From Chara braunii (Eukaryota > Streptophyta > Charophyceae > Charales > Characeae), in contig BFEA01000293.1 of assembly GCA_003427395.1 (NCBI GenBank), positions 30,370 through 78,898 on the forward strand: a DNA stretch of 48,529 bases. The letters are read 5' to 3'. Position 1 is the stretch's first letter. The number at the start of each line of letters is the position of its first letter. Below, in pieces: positions 22,590-34,494 of this stretch. The notes beneath the pieces were generated by a model. That model searched no databases and was not told where the DNA came from. It saw only the letters and a program-made list of their open reading frames with translations. A program made the position numbers and the translations under genes.

Positions 22590-24180
22590 ACACGTCAGGT
22601 CATTTCAAGAGATTCATGTGGTTTAAAAGACAAATTTTATGTTTTTTTTTCGTTTTTTTTTCGCATGTTTTTGTTTTGGTTCAACCGTCAATGTTGTTGT
22701 GTACCACTTCAGGTCATTTCAGGAGTTTCAGAAAGTAAATATGAAGCTTCTTAAATGATCTGAAGTGGCTAAAGCTTCTGAAAGCGGTTTCAGATCCTCC
22801 CATCCAATTTTTTGGATTGGGGCATCTGGAACCGTTTTCATATTTTCAGCCACTTCAAGTCATTTAAGGAGTTTCGGGTGGGGAGACCCAAAACCTTTGA
22901 AATGACCTGAAGTGGCTGAAGCTTGTGAAAGTGGTTTCAGGTCCCCCCATCTAAATGCTTGGGTAGGGGGACCTGAAACCGCTTTCAAAATCTTCAGCCA
23001 CTTCATATTATTTCAGGAGTTTCAGGCGGGGACATCTGAAACCTTTCAAATGTCTTGAAGTGGTTCTGAAACCATTTTCAAATTTTCAGCCACTTCAAGT
23101 CATTTCAGGAATTTCGGATGGGGAGATTTGAAACCTATGAAATGATATAAAGTGGTTGAAGCTTCTGAAAGCGGTTTCAGGTCCCCCCGTCCAAATGCTT
23201 GGATGAGGGGGACCTGAAACTGCTTTCAGATTTTCAGCCACTTCAGATCATTTCAGAAATTTCAGATAAAGAGACCTGGAACCTTTGAAATGATCTGAAG
23301 TGGTTGAAGCTTCTGAAAGTGGTTTAAGGTCTCCCCATCAAAATGGTTGGATGGGGCATCTGAAACCGCTTTCAAATTTTAAGTCACTTCAGATCATTTC
23401 AGGAGTTTCAGGTGGAGAGACATAAAACCTCTTAAATGATATGAAGTGGCTGAAGCTTCTTAAAGCGGTTTCAGATCCCCCCGTCCAAATGCTTGGATGG
23501 GGGGACCTGAAACTGCTTTCAGAAGCTTCAGCCACTTCATATCATTTCAGGACTTTCAGATGGAGAGACCTGAATCCTCTGAAATGATTTGAAGTGGCTG
23601 AAGGTTTTGAAAGTGGTTTCATATTCCGTTATCCAAATGGTTGGATGGAGGCATCTGAAACCGCTTTCACATTTTCAGCCACTTCAGATCAAATGCTTGG
23701 ATGGAGGGACATGAAACCGCTTTCAGAAGCTTCAGCCACTTCATATTATTTCAGGAGTTTCAGATAGAGAGATCTGAAACATCTGAAATGATCTGAAGTG
23801 GCTGAAGCTTCTGAAAGCGGTTTCAGATGCCCCCATCTGAAATCGTTTTCACATTTTTAGCGACTTCAGATCATTTCAGAAGTTTCTGTTGGGAAGACCT
23901 GAAACCTCTTAAATGATTTGAAGTGGCTGAAGCTTCTGAAAGAGGTTTCAGATCCCCCCATCCAAATGCTTGGTCCCCCCATCCAAATGCTTGGATGGGG
24001 GGACCTGAAACCGCTTTGAGATTTTCAGCCACTTCAGATCATTTCGGGAGTTTCAGATGGAGAGACCTCAAACCTCTGAAATGATCTGAAGTGGCTGAAG
24101 CTTCTGAAAGCGGTTTCAGGTTCCCCCGATCAAATGCTTGGATGGGCATACTATGGGGAGCTGAAAAAGGACCTGAAAAT
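22590..24180. repeat. Tandem array of long palindromes (palindromic satellite)
   Basis: About nine or ten units spaced ~150 bp apart. Each is an imperfect palindrome centred on CCAAATGCTTGG, with arms reading GAAGTGGCTGAAGCTTC, then TGAAAGCGGTTTCAG, then CCCCCC. The unit at about 23433-23548 has arms of nearly 60 bp with few mismatches. Neighbouring units are joined by a second, shorter palindrome (ATTTCAGGAGTTTCAG and its complement). Centres lie near 22807, 22955, 23200, 23345, 23495, 23640, 23830, 23990 and 24135. Some units are shortened (23050-23090 and 23690-23720). There is no coding capacity. A transcript could fold into many long duplexes. Confidence 0.92.
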
Positions 24181-24258
24181 ATTACAAGTTGCTAACCTTC
24201 TCTCTAACACTGAGAGAAGGTAAACAACAGTCGTATTTTTCATCACCACTTCAGGACA

Positions 24259-24436
24259 CCCTTCACCACTTCAGGATGCAGCCTGCCTAAACAGGTGGTT
24301 TTCAGGGTCTTCGGACCTTTCACGACTTCACGACCATTCAGGTCTGAAAATCCTGAATGGTCCTGAAGTGGTGAAAGCTCCGAAGATCCCGAAAAACACC
24401 TGTTTAGGCAGGCTGCATTCTCAAGTGGTGAAGGGT
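24259..24436. repeat. Fold-back (long inverted repeat) with about 80-bp arms
   Basis: The left arm begins CCCTTCACCACTT and runs through GCAGCCTGCCTAAACAGGTG to GACCATTCAGG. The right arm starts CCTGAATGGTC and returns through CACCTGTTTAGGCAGGCTGC to AAGTGGTGAAGGG. The loop is about 8 nt (24342-24349). Pairing is imperfect in the middle. Confidence 0.92.
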
Positions 24437-24535
24437 GGTTTTCATGGTTTTTAGACCTTTTACCACTTCAGGACCATTCAAGATTTTCAGACTGCCCAAA
24501 ACTTTCACTTGACCACTTCAAGACACCCTTCACCA

Positions 24536-24625
24536 CTTCAGGATGCAGCCTGCCTAAACAGGCGGTTTTCAGGATCTTCGGACCTTTCTCCACTTCAGAA
24601 CCATTCAGGATTTTCAGACTACTAA
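24536..24625. repeat. Third, direct copy of the fold-back left arm
   Basis: CCACTTCAGGATGCAGCCTG...ACCATTCAGGATTTTCAG repeats the left arm of 24259-24436 in direct orientation. A partial copy at about 24424-24500 lies between them. Confidence 0.85.
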
Positions 24626-24699
24626 AAACTCTCACTTTAGAATTTTCATTCCTGAATTTTCAGCTACTCGATAACCGCTTGCGGCGTGTAGTAGTTGCT

Positions 24700-26150
24700 T
24701 CCCTCATAGGCCAAGGTCTAACAAGACTCAAATAGTTTTCTCATTTTCAACAGTAGTGTAGTTATTTTATCACAAGAGATACAACAACAACACCCCACTA
24801 TGGACCAGGAACTTAGTTCCGGCGTGGGTCTCACTACTACCTACAAGACAATATTATAACTTCTTCAGAGCCATCTCTTAAGGGAACAATAACATAGGAT
24901 TGCAACCTTCCTTAGGGTAGACCTTACACATTGACCACTTCCTGAGAAAGACTTATCTTAAGAGACGGTCACTCCATTCACCTCTGAATCCGCATCAGAC
25001 GTGGATTCTGCATAATGCCTCTACCCCCTCTTTGAGGTGCAATCCAAACATACAAACCTTAATAGATAGGCATAAGTCTATACTCGGACTTGAGAGTCTC
25101 ATATAAATTCTTACAGATTGATAAGTTCAAATACATACTTCAAATAAATAGTCCCGAAAAGGGTAGCCATATATATATCATAACATCCAACACATAGCCT
25201 CACACAATCAGACGTTAGGCAAGCTTACTCAAACAGTATCTGACATATAGGAATGAGTTCAACATATAACTCAATAGAAATGTCATCAGACAGTTAGTCT
25301 CAAGTCCTTAGTTCCAACTCATAGGTTCAAGTGGATGATCCAAACCTAGGAAAAGGCTCAAGCGAAGGTCTGACATCAATTACTACCCATTGCCCCATCA
25401 AAGGTAAGCAAAATAGTCTAAGTGTTAGCTCCTTCACTGTTACGCCGACTGCCTCTAGGATTAGATACCCTCTTTTAACAAAAAAGGTGTCATGCGAACC
25501 TACTACTTCCTGTAATCCCTTCTATTGAGGTCATAGTACGGTGCTTACTGCACTCATCCACCGCCTTATACGCCCAGCTTAAACACATCGTCCGTGGCAG
25601 ACCTCACACTTTCATGGCTATATAACCAAAACAACCACCTAGAACCCATACTCAAGGATTTTATATCCAGATTCATAAAGACTTTGGCCTCCTTAGCCTA
25701 ACTCCCCTCGAAGTCCCTTGATGACTTCTAACATAATAGGCTCCCTTACTCGTCCTCGGCCTCGCACTAAACCCAACGTACCCTATAGCTTTCATTCCCA
25801 CTCAGGTAACTCTTTTAGCCATAATAGGTATCTTATAGGGTCTACTCCACGATTAGCCATGCTGATACCTCCTCATCTCACTTCAGCCATATCAGACCTG
25901 TAAAGCATCGTCCAGATCCGCCAATTATCAGGATCAGAAAAAGGTACCAACTCTGACTACTATCAGTCTAACCTAGGTACGTGAGTACATAGTCAAAACG
26001 TCAATCCTTTTTTGGTCATCGTTACTGCACTAGCCACAACCATCTCACAAAATCAACTCTCACTCGCCCCTTATCCAATGCCATCAATCGATTGGCCATA
26101 AAGTCCAAGGAAACTGCTCATTTTGCCTAGTTCTCACAATCCCATACCCG
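24700..26150. other. No gene seen
   Basis: About 1.45 kb of AT-leaning sequence with no supported coding frame, RNA gene or repeat. The longest frame is under 70 codons. Confidence 0.5.
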
Positions 26151-26204
26151 GATGTCGTTCCACCAGGGACAACGACAGACAACCGTTATCCCCGGTAACG
26201 ACGC

Positions 26205-26890
26205 CACCTGTCGAGCGCATCGGTCCAGCACCGCACGAGGCAGCGCGGGATCCTCTTGGTCGCTTCATGCAGGAGTTGGTTTAAATCATTCGTCGCGAAT
26301 ATACATGGAGCTTCCGCAAGCCGCTCCGGCCGAGTGCGCCAACCATACCTCCCGCGAGCTCCTACGACAGGATAGGGCCTACGCGAGGCACGACTTATCT
26401 CCACCTTACGGGAGCCGTCACCTCCCTTCGGTGGGCGTATCCCTTCCAAGCTACCAGCTCACAGTACGAAAGTTGATCAGTTGCAATCGCAAAGGTGGAC
26501 CAGCCAAGGACGTTTCTCGTTCGCTGTAGCATTGGGGGTACGCGCGGTATTACCTCTCTGTCGAGCCCGCACACGAACCCTCAACTTGGGGGGCTGAAAT
26601 CCCAAGCGCGGCCCGTCGTCGGTCGACTAGGACGTATCCATTCGCCATGCATACACCACTCTACGAACACAAAAATAAAACACACACATACACATCAAAC
26701 AACACGACACCACTCCTAGTCCCTTCAATAGCCATCCCATAACTTTCCGACGCGGAAATCGGATACACGTCGCGCGCGAGACTTAGTATAAAACCACGCG
26801 GACGCAGGGCTAACTCATATCGACTCGCAATGCAAACGTACGCAAGCGGTCCCAATGATGACGTACTATGTAGTGCCAATAATCAAGCGG
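26205..26890 (+). repeat. 700-bp GC-rich module, direct copy 2
   Basis: Begins CTGTCGAGCGCATCGGTCC and matches 5879-6600 in the same orientation. A short inverted repeat TGTCGTT/AACGACA lies just outside it at 26153-26177. It precedes repeat copy C, as the other direct copy precedes copy B. Confidence 0.85.
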
Positions 26891-27019
26891 TCCCTCGTGG
26901 ATCTGAGTATCGCTTATGACACTCAAGTGTCAGACTCGAAATGTCAAGAGGGTCTAATCACTCACGATATTGCACACTTGAAGGAATAGTCGTGCAGCCG
27001 CCGAGAGACCTCCGACCTT

Positions 27020-30000
27020 TGGTCTGAGCGTCTCGGTAGGCAAGGCAAATAGGCTCTGCACGAGGGCAGATTCCTTCCCTGCAGAGTCTAGGGCTTGGGA
27101 TGTCTTGGACAAGGACCTTGAATCCCGGCCCAGGATCAACGTCCGACGATAAAAATTTCTAAAAAGCAAAGGGATATAAGAGGGTCTTCCTTTTCTCTCA
27201 AGCCATAATTTGGCTAAGCCTTGCGCACGATCTCAGTAGGTTGCGCGCATACCCAAGGCACATATAGATATATACATAAGGTTTATTTATATAGGATGAT
27301 CACTTCTCACAGTCACAGTGGAACTCCTCTCAGCCATATATGTATATAATCGCAGACAGTCACATCCAGAGTCTGGACCACAAATATATCTGCAATCACA
27401 TCAAAGATTCAACAAAGGTCTACACACTACATGGGGTCAACTTCGACCATTCTCTATACTCATACCCCTTGCTTTAGCCGTACAAACCTCACTCTTGTGC
27501 AACTCCCCAAAATAAATACTCAGTACTTTTGTTAAATAACCATTCAATAAAATCCCGGTGAAAACACAACGAAATAATTCAAACCACAGGACTAAAGTCT
27601 TTAGGTTGAGTGACAGGAGTGGATTGGAGTTGAATCGTAAACCGACGGATCAGCAACCGACTTGTTATCAGTGATAACAGAAGATGATCCTTGTAGATCA
27701 AGCTAAAACTCACCCGAATCCTGAATCAATACGATCAAGAGGACTTGTAATACAAGACAGGTCAATCCCCAGACCAAACCTATAAGTCCATGAAGAATAA
27801 TCCCCATATCACGATTTCACTCAAATCATCCTAATTAACTAAGCCTGAATCTACCTTTAAGCAGTACCCAAAGCAAAGGTAGACCCAGACATAATCTCCC
27901 CTATACAGAGTGGATCGCCAAAACCGCCGCCTATCAAAATATAACCTATCTCCTTTAAACTAAGAAAATTTTTGCAGCGCTTCCCGAAGGAAAAGTGTTT
28001 TTTCAGAATTTATATCAGCCCGAATATGAAAACAGAACTAGTCTTTAACTTTTCAAAGTCCAATTTTGTCAACTCCCTGAATTAGCAAAAATTTGGGCAG
28101 CACTCCCTTTAGAAAAGGAGACTTTCCAGATTTTTACTGAGCCATATATGAACTTTAGACAAGTTGAACTTTGAAAAGCCAAAATTTGACCATCTCCTTG
28201 GATTTGCAGAAATTTCGGCAGCACTTCCCATATAGAAAGTAGCTTACCAAAATTTATACAGAGCCAAGTGTAACAAAAAGATCCCAGAAAATGCGAGAAT
28301 TGATCTAAGTAAAATAAACTTAGCTCAGAAAATGCAGAAATTGAACCAACTCCTATCGCTCTAGCACGCGGCGAACAACTAAAATAGCTACCTGTCAAAC
28401 TGAAACTCAGACTAAGTAGTGATCTCACTCAGCCACATGCAATGCCAAACCACGAAGGTAAGTACTCTCACCATTCTAGATTAATCTGAATAAATAATAG
28501 TTCATGATCTTACAATGTTTTAACCCCTTATACCCAACTTACATAAGGCATAGCCTCAGGACGCCCAAACTTATGGAATGTGTCTGACTTAGCCAGGCAT
28601 AAAGTCAGGCCACCAAAACTTATGGAATGAGTCTCACTTAGCCAAAGTATACACAGACACAGGGCACAACAAGTTTTCTCTTTTCTGGGCATATGACTAG
28701 GTCATTCTAGTCGCCATGAACTGTTTAAATAACCAAGTTATATATACCTCTCTAAACTTAATCTTCAAGGTGGGCGTAAGACTTAGCCATTCATCTTAGA
28801 AACAGTGCTTAGTTGGTCCAAGTTACCTTCAGTTATACTCTTTAGTTATACTCTCTTCAGGTTATGATAACCTATAGCCAGACCACCTAAACTTATAAAA
28901 CAGTCTGATTAGCTTGTTCATAGATAAAATAATAATAAAGTATAGCCAAATTATAACCTTGGGTTCCAACATATGCAGACTTTGAGTCAGACCACCTGAA
29001 CTTACAGAACAGTCTGGCTCTCTGCCTGATTCGCTTCTCTCTAACCCAATCTGTGCGTGGCATTGGGCTAGACCACCTGAACTTACAAAACGGTCTGCCC
29101 TTTGTCAGGTTCACAGTCTCAAAATAAAACAGTACGGGATTGAGTCACATAAACTTATAGAACGACTCAGACCTCCTCGTTCAGAACCAAATAAACAGAG
29201 AAAACCCTAAATAACCAAGGCAACCAAGACACCTGAACTTACAGAACGCACTTGGCCCCTGAAAAGTCAATCACAAACAGCCCTCAGAAGTCAGAACAAC
29301 CAGACCACCTAAACTTATAGAACAGTCTGGTTCTCAAGGCAACCCAAGAGCACCAGGTCTCTCCAAACTTATGGGGACTTCCCAACCTCTAGAGCGGTCA
29401 GACCACCTAAACTTATAGAACGGTCTGACGCTCCACTCAATCCAAAATAAACAAAGCACTGGTCTACCTAAACTTATGGGGACCTCCCAGCCTTACTGAC
29501 CCAGCCAAACTTCACAACAACACTGCTTTCCACCCGACCTTCCCCCAGATGCATTCCCTTTTTACAATCTTCTTTCAGTCAAACAACAAAACTGAAACTG
29601 AAATTCTGCACACATTCCTTTATTTAAGTCTGGCTTGTGTCCTGAAAGTCAAACTCAAAGTCAAAGTATAACGCAAGCAGTATACTCGGTCAAACACAAT
29701 AGGTAGCACAGATAGAGACTATAATCTGCGTTTATAGGGAAAAGCAATGGTTACCTCTTAGTTCCCTGCCTCCAGAACCCCTCCTGAGTTCCGGCAGAGC
29801 TCCCGCAATCGGTGGGCTGACTCCCCACAGAGTCTTGCTGCGGTCCTACGGGTTGCAATCCCGCCTGCCGCCTTCCTCTCAGATCAGGACTAGACTTGGA
29901 GTAAGAAGGACAGAGAAAAGGGGTTCCAGACGCTCGAGATACAAGAGAGGGACTGACTCAACTCACAGGAGAGGGCCTTGCAATCTTCACGTGCCTGAGG

Positions 30001-30130
30001 GCCCTGCAATGGAGGCCAAAACGTGTTGCAGCCTACTCAACCGTCGTCAAACTACTAACTGAAGATTCCCTGGTGATTCTCCAAATCGCAGTAGTACCTC
30101 CCCCTTTACAATCGCAGTCACTCCGAAGCG
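27020..30130 (+). repeat. Dispersed non-coding repeat, copy C
   Basis: Close relative of copy A (2791-5878) over its full length, from GTCTCGGTAGGCAAGGCAAA to GAAGCGCCCG. It holds three internal direct repeats (from about 27963) and the hairpin array at 28556-29480. It is joined directly to repeat D' at 30131, whereas copy A is joined to the 700-bp module, so the right end of the unit lies at GAAGCGCCCG. No conserved frame. Confidence 0.87.
28556..29480 (+). repeat. Hairpin array in copy C: constant loop, varying stems
   Basis: About ten hairpins at the positions equivalent to those of copy A. At 29141-29169 the stem is TGAGTC/GACTCA, where copy A has TGAGCC/GGCTCA (4890-4918) and copy B has TGAACC/GGTTCA (9639-9667), all around an ACxTAAACTTATAGArC loop. 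Others: about 28877-28905 (CAGAC/GTCTG), 28984-29021 (GAG-CAGAC/GTCTG-CTC with a T.G pair) and 29398-29428 (GTCAGACC/GGTCTGAC). Confidence 0.9.
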
Positions 30131-30649
30131 CCCGTGGCTCCAAGTGTAATGGCCACAAATAAGTCTACAAGCTCGCAACCCTCCTCCAGCTTCTTCGGGC
30201 AGTAGGATGGATAACGTACCGGCCAGTAGGCAGGTCTGCAATCTCTGCAGGTCACTCCCCCCTGCTTCACTCACCGAACCGAGCAGCGTGCCAGATGATA
30301 AGTGAGCTCTTAGACCCCGCACCTCGCCCGCTGCTACTTCACTTGGTACGATGAGCGGCACCCTGGCTAGACCGGTTGGTCATCTGGCGCATTTATCATC
30401 CCCTCCCTCCGTCGTTCCCACGGGATAAACACAGTGCCTACCAACTGGCATTCTGCGGTTTCGCCTCATGCTTCTCGCTACTCCCGTCGACAGGGCGGCA
30501 ACACCTCGTCTTGCTTGTGAGTCTCCACCTGCAATTGGTTCTTGCTATTGTGTCTAACAAGGTGGTCGTGTTAATGAAGAGACACAACGAGCAACAAAAA
30601 ATCAGGTCCCACTCCACTTTCGTTAACGCAGCAAGATAGAGAGAGGCTT

Positions 30650-31048
30650 CCTCCTCACTCTATTGTTCACCGTTTGGCCTGATCTTCGCTCGGCTTCAAC
30701 CCCTGCACTTTGGCACAACTTCTGGTTCGGGCCAACGGAGCTCGTTCGGAAGGGCGAAGTGACGGGCCCTATGGGCGCAACCACGAGCTAGAATCTTCAA
30801 CAAAAGGCAAGCCAGGTACGCCCCTACGCCTGTCTCTTATACACATCTAGATGTGTATAAGAGACAGCCTCCTCACTCTATTGTTCACCGTTTGGCCTGA
30901 TCTTCGCTCGGCTTCAACCCCTGCACTTTGGCACAACTTCTGGTTCGGGCCAACGGAGCTCGTTCGGAAGGGCGAAGTGACGGGCCCTATGGGCGCAACC
31001 ACGAGCTAGAATCTTCAACAAAAGGCAAGCCAGGTACGCCCCTACGCC
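30650..31048. other. Assembly artefact: duplication around a Nextera junction adapter
   Basis: The 38-bp adapter palindrome lies at 30830-30867. The 180 bp before it (30650-30829) are repeated after it (30868-31048) without visible change. Repeat D has this segment once, with no adapter. The true sequence therefore very probably has one copy. Confidence 0.97.
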
Positions 31049-31120
31049 TGCAGCCTACCTCATGCCGCTCTACCTCCAGAGCCGGCTCCAACGGCAGGGT
31101 GTGGCGGATCGCTTTTCTCC

Positions 31121-31151
<31 letters not shown>

Positions 31152-32604
31152 CCTCTCCCTGGCAGTATTCCAGTAACGGCAATGCACTTGGCTGCACCTG
31201 CAGTCAGGTGCGCAAATCTCAAATTTGAGGAATTTCGAAGATCGCAACAACGAGGGACGCAGGTACGGATTAAGGTGCTGTCAGATACCGGAGCCGGTGC
31301 TCGCTCGCGCGCGAGAGAGAGAGAGAATCTCCGACCTATAGGATGAGCAACATACCGGCCACATAAATCTCCGACCCCATGGCTATCCTCACGCCGCTTT
31401 CATACATAACGTGAGCAAAATCGAATGAATCTTCCGTTATAACACAGATATGTACATTGCCTATTTTGAAGCTGCTCTTCCCGCACGCAGCCTCTCACTA
31501 GCACTATGCAAAAACTAGCCATTGAACCCCAATTCTAACACTACCATCGAGTTGGCCTGCTTCCAAACTCATGGATTCAGCTGTCGTCCTGCAGAAATCC
31601 ATTCGGGAACATGTAAGTTGTGACTTTCTCGACCTCTTTCTTTCTTGTTTCCTGCCATCTCTGACCACCCCGCACACAACCTTCTCTTACTAACTTCTTC
31701 TATACTACCTCTTTTACTATTCTGACTTCAGATCCGGGGTCGCCCTCTTCACTGCGGTAGCCCCCGCCGCTCCTTTCCTGCGCCTGCCTCCTGATTGTAG
31801 CGTTAGATAGCGTGGCGCTTGGCAACGGGCCAGTCAGTAATTCGTCCTATGACTGATCGGCCGGGACGGGTGGGAGGACATAAGCAGCTCGATCGTCCAA
31901 CCGTCCGCTACCTTGCCCTGCCTCCGATCGCTAGCCAGTCCCCCGATGGGCGTCTACCCACTACCAGTGGGTTGCGGCGCGGCCTAATATGCCACTGCGG
32001 TGAGGAAGGGCTTCGCTACCGGCTGGTCGTAGTGGCCTGCCCACGGCCCCCTCCATGAAGCTTGGTCCTGATGCAACCAGTTAACCCCTGGCCGGTACCA
32101 CCCGCTATAGCGGATATCGCCCCTGATGGTGGGTGGAGCTCCCGCATGCTCCCTCATTGGAGGCTCGAGCACGGGGGCGGCGGCCACGGATTTCTCGAGG
32201 AGGTAACCCCAGCTTAGTCCAATGCCATAACCAACAGTGCTAGGCCCAAGTCTGGGTTTAGCTCTGACGGACGCTTAAATAAACAGGCAGTGCACGACGC
32301 GCCGACCTCCCGAAACGACTTCAGAAGCCACACTGTAGTCGATGTCATCCTCCGCGCGTACGCATAGGTCATAGGCAAGCACACCAATCAGCGAGACATA
32401 ATATTTTTAATCCCTAATTAATCAGAAATAAAAAATTCCGGCCGGCGATTACTCCGACTCCTCAATCATCAACAAATAAGAAGATCACGCGCGCCTCCAA
32501 AATCTGCGCGCCCACACACTCTCTATTCTAGTCAACCATCCAGCCGTTGTAAACACATAGACGCAGTTGTGCCTCACGCAAAATACTTAAACTCTTAAAC
32601 TTAT

Positions 32605-32895
32605 TTTCTGTCGCTTCCAAAAACCAGGGCGGATAGCCTTGTAAGGGTATTCGCACCGACAGCTTATCGGACCATATTAAGCGACGTCCCTGTCGCTCCG
32701 CCAAAATCAGAAAGCTATAAATCCACCCACATTCCAAATGCTGACGAGAAAGGAACCAATCCGATTAGCCGACAGACTCAGGTTCGAGGCTTCCAACATT
32801 CCGTGTCCACACAACTATATGCTGCCAGGGTTTCAACCTGGGTCTCCATTGCCCTTACACTAGGACGCCGGTGTATTACGCATCGATACCACAGC
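32605..32895 (-). mobile_element. tRNA-headed SINE-like element, copy 2 (in repeat D')
   Basis: On the minus strand the head at about 32895-32818 ends in a canonical-looking T arm, CCAGG-TTGAAAC-CCTGG (5-bp stem, 7-nt loop). The body follows, with the palindrome at 32633-32650; one arm carries a C-to-G change (ATAGCCTT). Copy 1 has a weakened T arm. Confidence 0.65.
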
Positions 32896-33074
32896 ATAAG
32901 TTCCAAAGGCCCTCTAAACTGTCCTTTCCCCCTTGTCCCAGACAAACCTCGGCCTCTCGTTGAGTGTCCCGGCTAGACTCTTTCTCGTAAGCAGAGTCAT
33001 ACTTAGGGACGCGGACCTTAAATGAGACCTCGGAAGACACTCTCGCCTCCCTCCCGAAACTCCTCACTACAAAG

Positions 33075-33077
<3 letters not shown>

Positions 33078-33139
<62 letters not shown>
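33078..33139. repeat. (CA)n(TA)n compound microsatellite
   Basis: A CA run followed by a long TA run near the right end of D'. The same place in D (about 17438-17456) has only a short CATATACATATATACA. Confidence 0.97.
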
Positions 33140-33141
<2 letters not shown>

Positions 33142-33163
33142 TTAAATCTCATCTCAGCTCCTT

Positions 33164-33654
33164 CTTCCTCCTTTCGCCTCCTCCTAGCTAGTTCCTTGAC
33201 TTACTGTTTGTTGCCGCCTTCCTCTCGCACTCACGTTAGCATTCGCATGCTGCTTGCGCGCTAGTGCCCACTGAGCGCTTACCCCGCCTTCGAGTGCGTT
33301 CTCTGCGAAAGGGTCGCGCTTCGCTGCTGCCCGTGTTCTCGCCCCCTCCCTTTTCGTTTTTCTTAGATGGCATCGCCGCGCTCTCGCTCCCGTTGTGTCT
33401 GCCCTCGGAGAGATCCGACCAGGTGCGATCATGAGGCTACCTATGAGATGAATCTTGCCCCAGCATATGGCGGGATTCATTTGGGCACCCTCGGGGCAGA
33501 TAGGCCGTTGAGGAAAAACAACAAGAGTAAGAAAAAGTCGAGAAAAGGAAAAATAATATATTTAAAATCTAATAAAGAAGAATTGAAATAACAGAATCTA
33601 GCGAAACTCAACCTACAACTCCCCTTACCTTGCCAAGTGTCAGAGCCCACTTTA
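33164..33654. other. No gene seen
   Basis: Sequence following D' with no supported feature. Overlapping frames on both strands (around 33184-33591) have no recognisable domain. Confidence 0.45.
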
Positions 33655-33735
33655 CTCGGCCTTAGCCACCCTCGTCCCTAACTAACCTCGATACCGAGGT
33701 CAAGGGTTCGAACCCCGACCAAACGTAACCAGGGT
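33655..33735 (+). other. tRNA-like T arm with box B
   Basis: AGGGTTCGAACCCC, flanked by GGTC and GACC, resembles a tRNA T arm with a box B. The upstream sequence lacks a good box A. Probably a tRNA or SINE relic. Confidence 0.4.
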
Positions 33736-33780
33736 AAAATGCAATTGAGCCCCCCGACAAAAGACAGCTAGCTCAAGGGT

Positions 33781-33847
33781 CGGCAAGCTTCGATCCCTGT
33801 ATTTTTTCTGTAATAATCAGCGCTCAAACCTACTGAGCTAGCTCCCA
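33781..33847 (-). other. tRNA-derived head (box A, D arm, box B)
   Basis: On the minus strand, GGGAGCTAGCTCAGTAGG contains a box A, and GCTC-AGTAGGTTT-GAGC forms a D arm. GGGATCGAAGC further on resembles box B. The anticodon and T stems are poor, so this is a SINE head or tRNA pseudogene rather than an active tRNA. Confidence 0.55.
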
Positions 33848-34494
33848 CTTCGAATAGAAGGGGAGGAACTCAGTATGTATACAGTAGTCGGGCCCCTGTC
33901 CAACCAGTGGCCCAAGCCTGTTTCCAGGTTTCGTGCGTATGGGCATGCTTGCTGGTCTGCATGCCTGCCTGTGTGCATGTCGGCTTGAGTATGGTTGTGA
34001 CCAGTAAGGGCACTTGGCGGACCAGTAGGCCCGAAGGACCGGTACTTAGCCGTGGCCGCGACATTAAGGGTCGCGGCGGGAAAATGCACAAGTGGCGGGA
34101 AAAGAGGCTTGCGGCAGCGGAAATACTCAATTAGCCGGCGGTCGGTACCTCACCAAGTAGAGGTAGATGCGCCAGGTACTCGAGACCGAGCATAAGAAGA
34201 CCACAGTTAACACTTTTAGACACCCAATACAGGTAGATAGACAAGTAACATTCCCAAGTCTCAGTGTGCGCCGTAGATGTACCTGACACCGACTCTAACC
34301 TAATCAACCCTTCGGCCTCTTCTGCCGACGGGACATTACTACCGATTGTAACCATTACAGCGCGCGTCATAACAACGTGCGCACATACTTTCGAAATTTT
34401 ATCACCAATTCGCCGCGGCCTCATTGGCCGAGGAATTTGTTTCGAGTGTCACGCTAAAGCGTGCACACCCTTTCCACTCTAGGCCGGCTCCGTC
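33848..34494. other. No gene seen
   Basis: No supported gene. It contains a short perfect hairpin CACGCT-AA-AGCGTG at 34450-34463. Frames at 33838-34134 and 34131-34424 have no recognisable domain. Confidence 0.45.

Larger units (their letters stand above)
30131..33163 (+). repeat. Dispersed non-coding repeat D'
   Basis: Second copy of repeat D (13768-17481), beginning at TGGCTCCAAGTGTAATGGCC directly after repeat C. It lacks the two D blocks 15165-15535 (junction near 31735) and 16014-16585 (junction near 32218). It includes an adapter artefact (30650-31048). Its 3' part holds the second tRNA-headed SINE-like copy. Confidence 0.85.

Noticed and set aside
22590-24180. CRISPR-like array
   Set aside because: Units are long palindromes without unique spacers, in a eukaryotic context.
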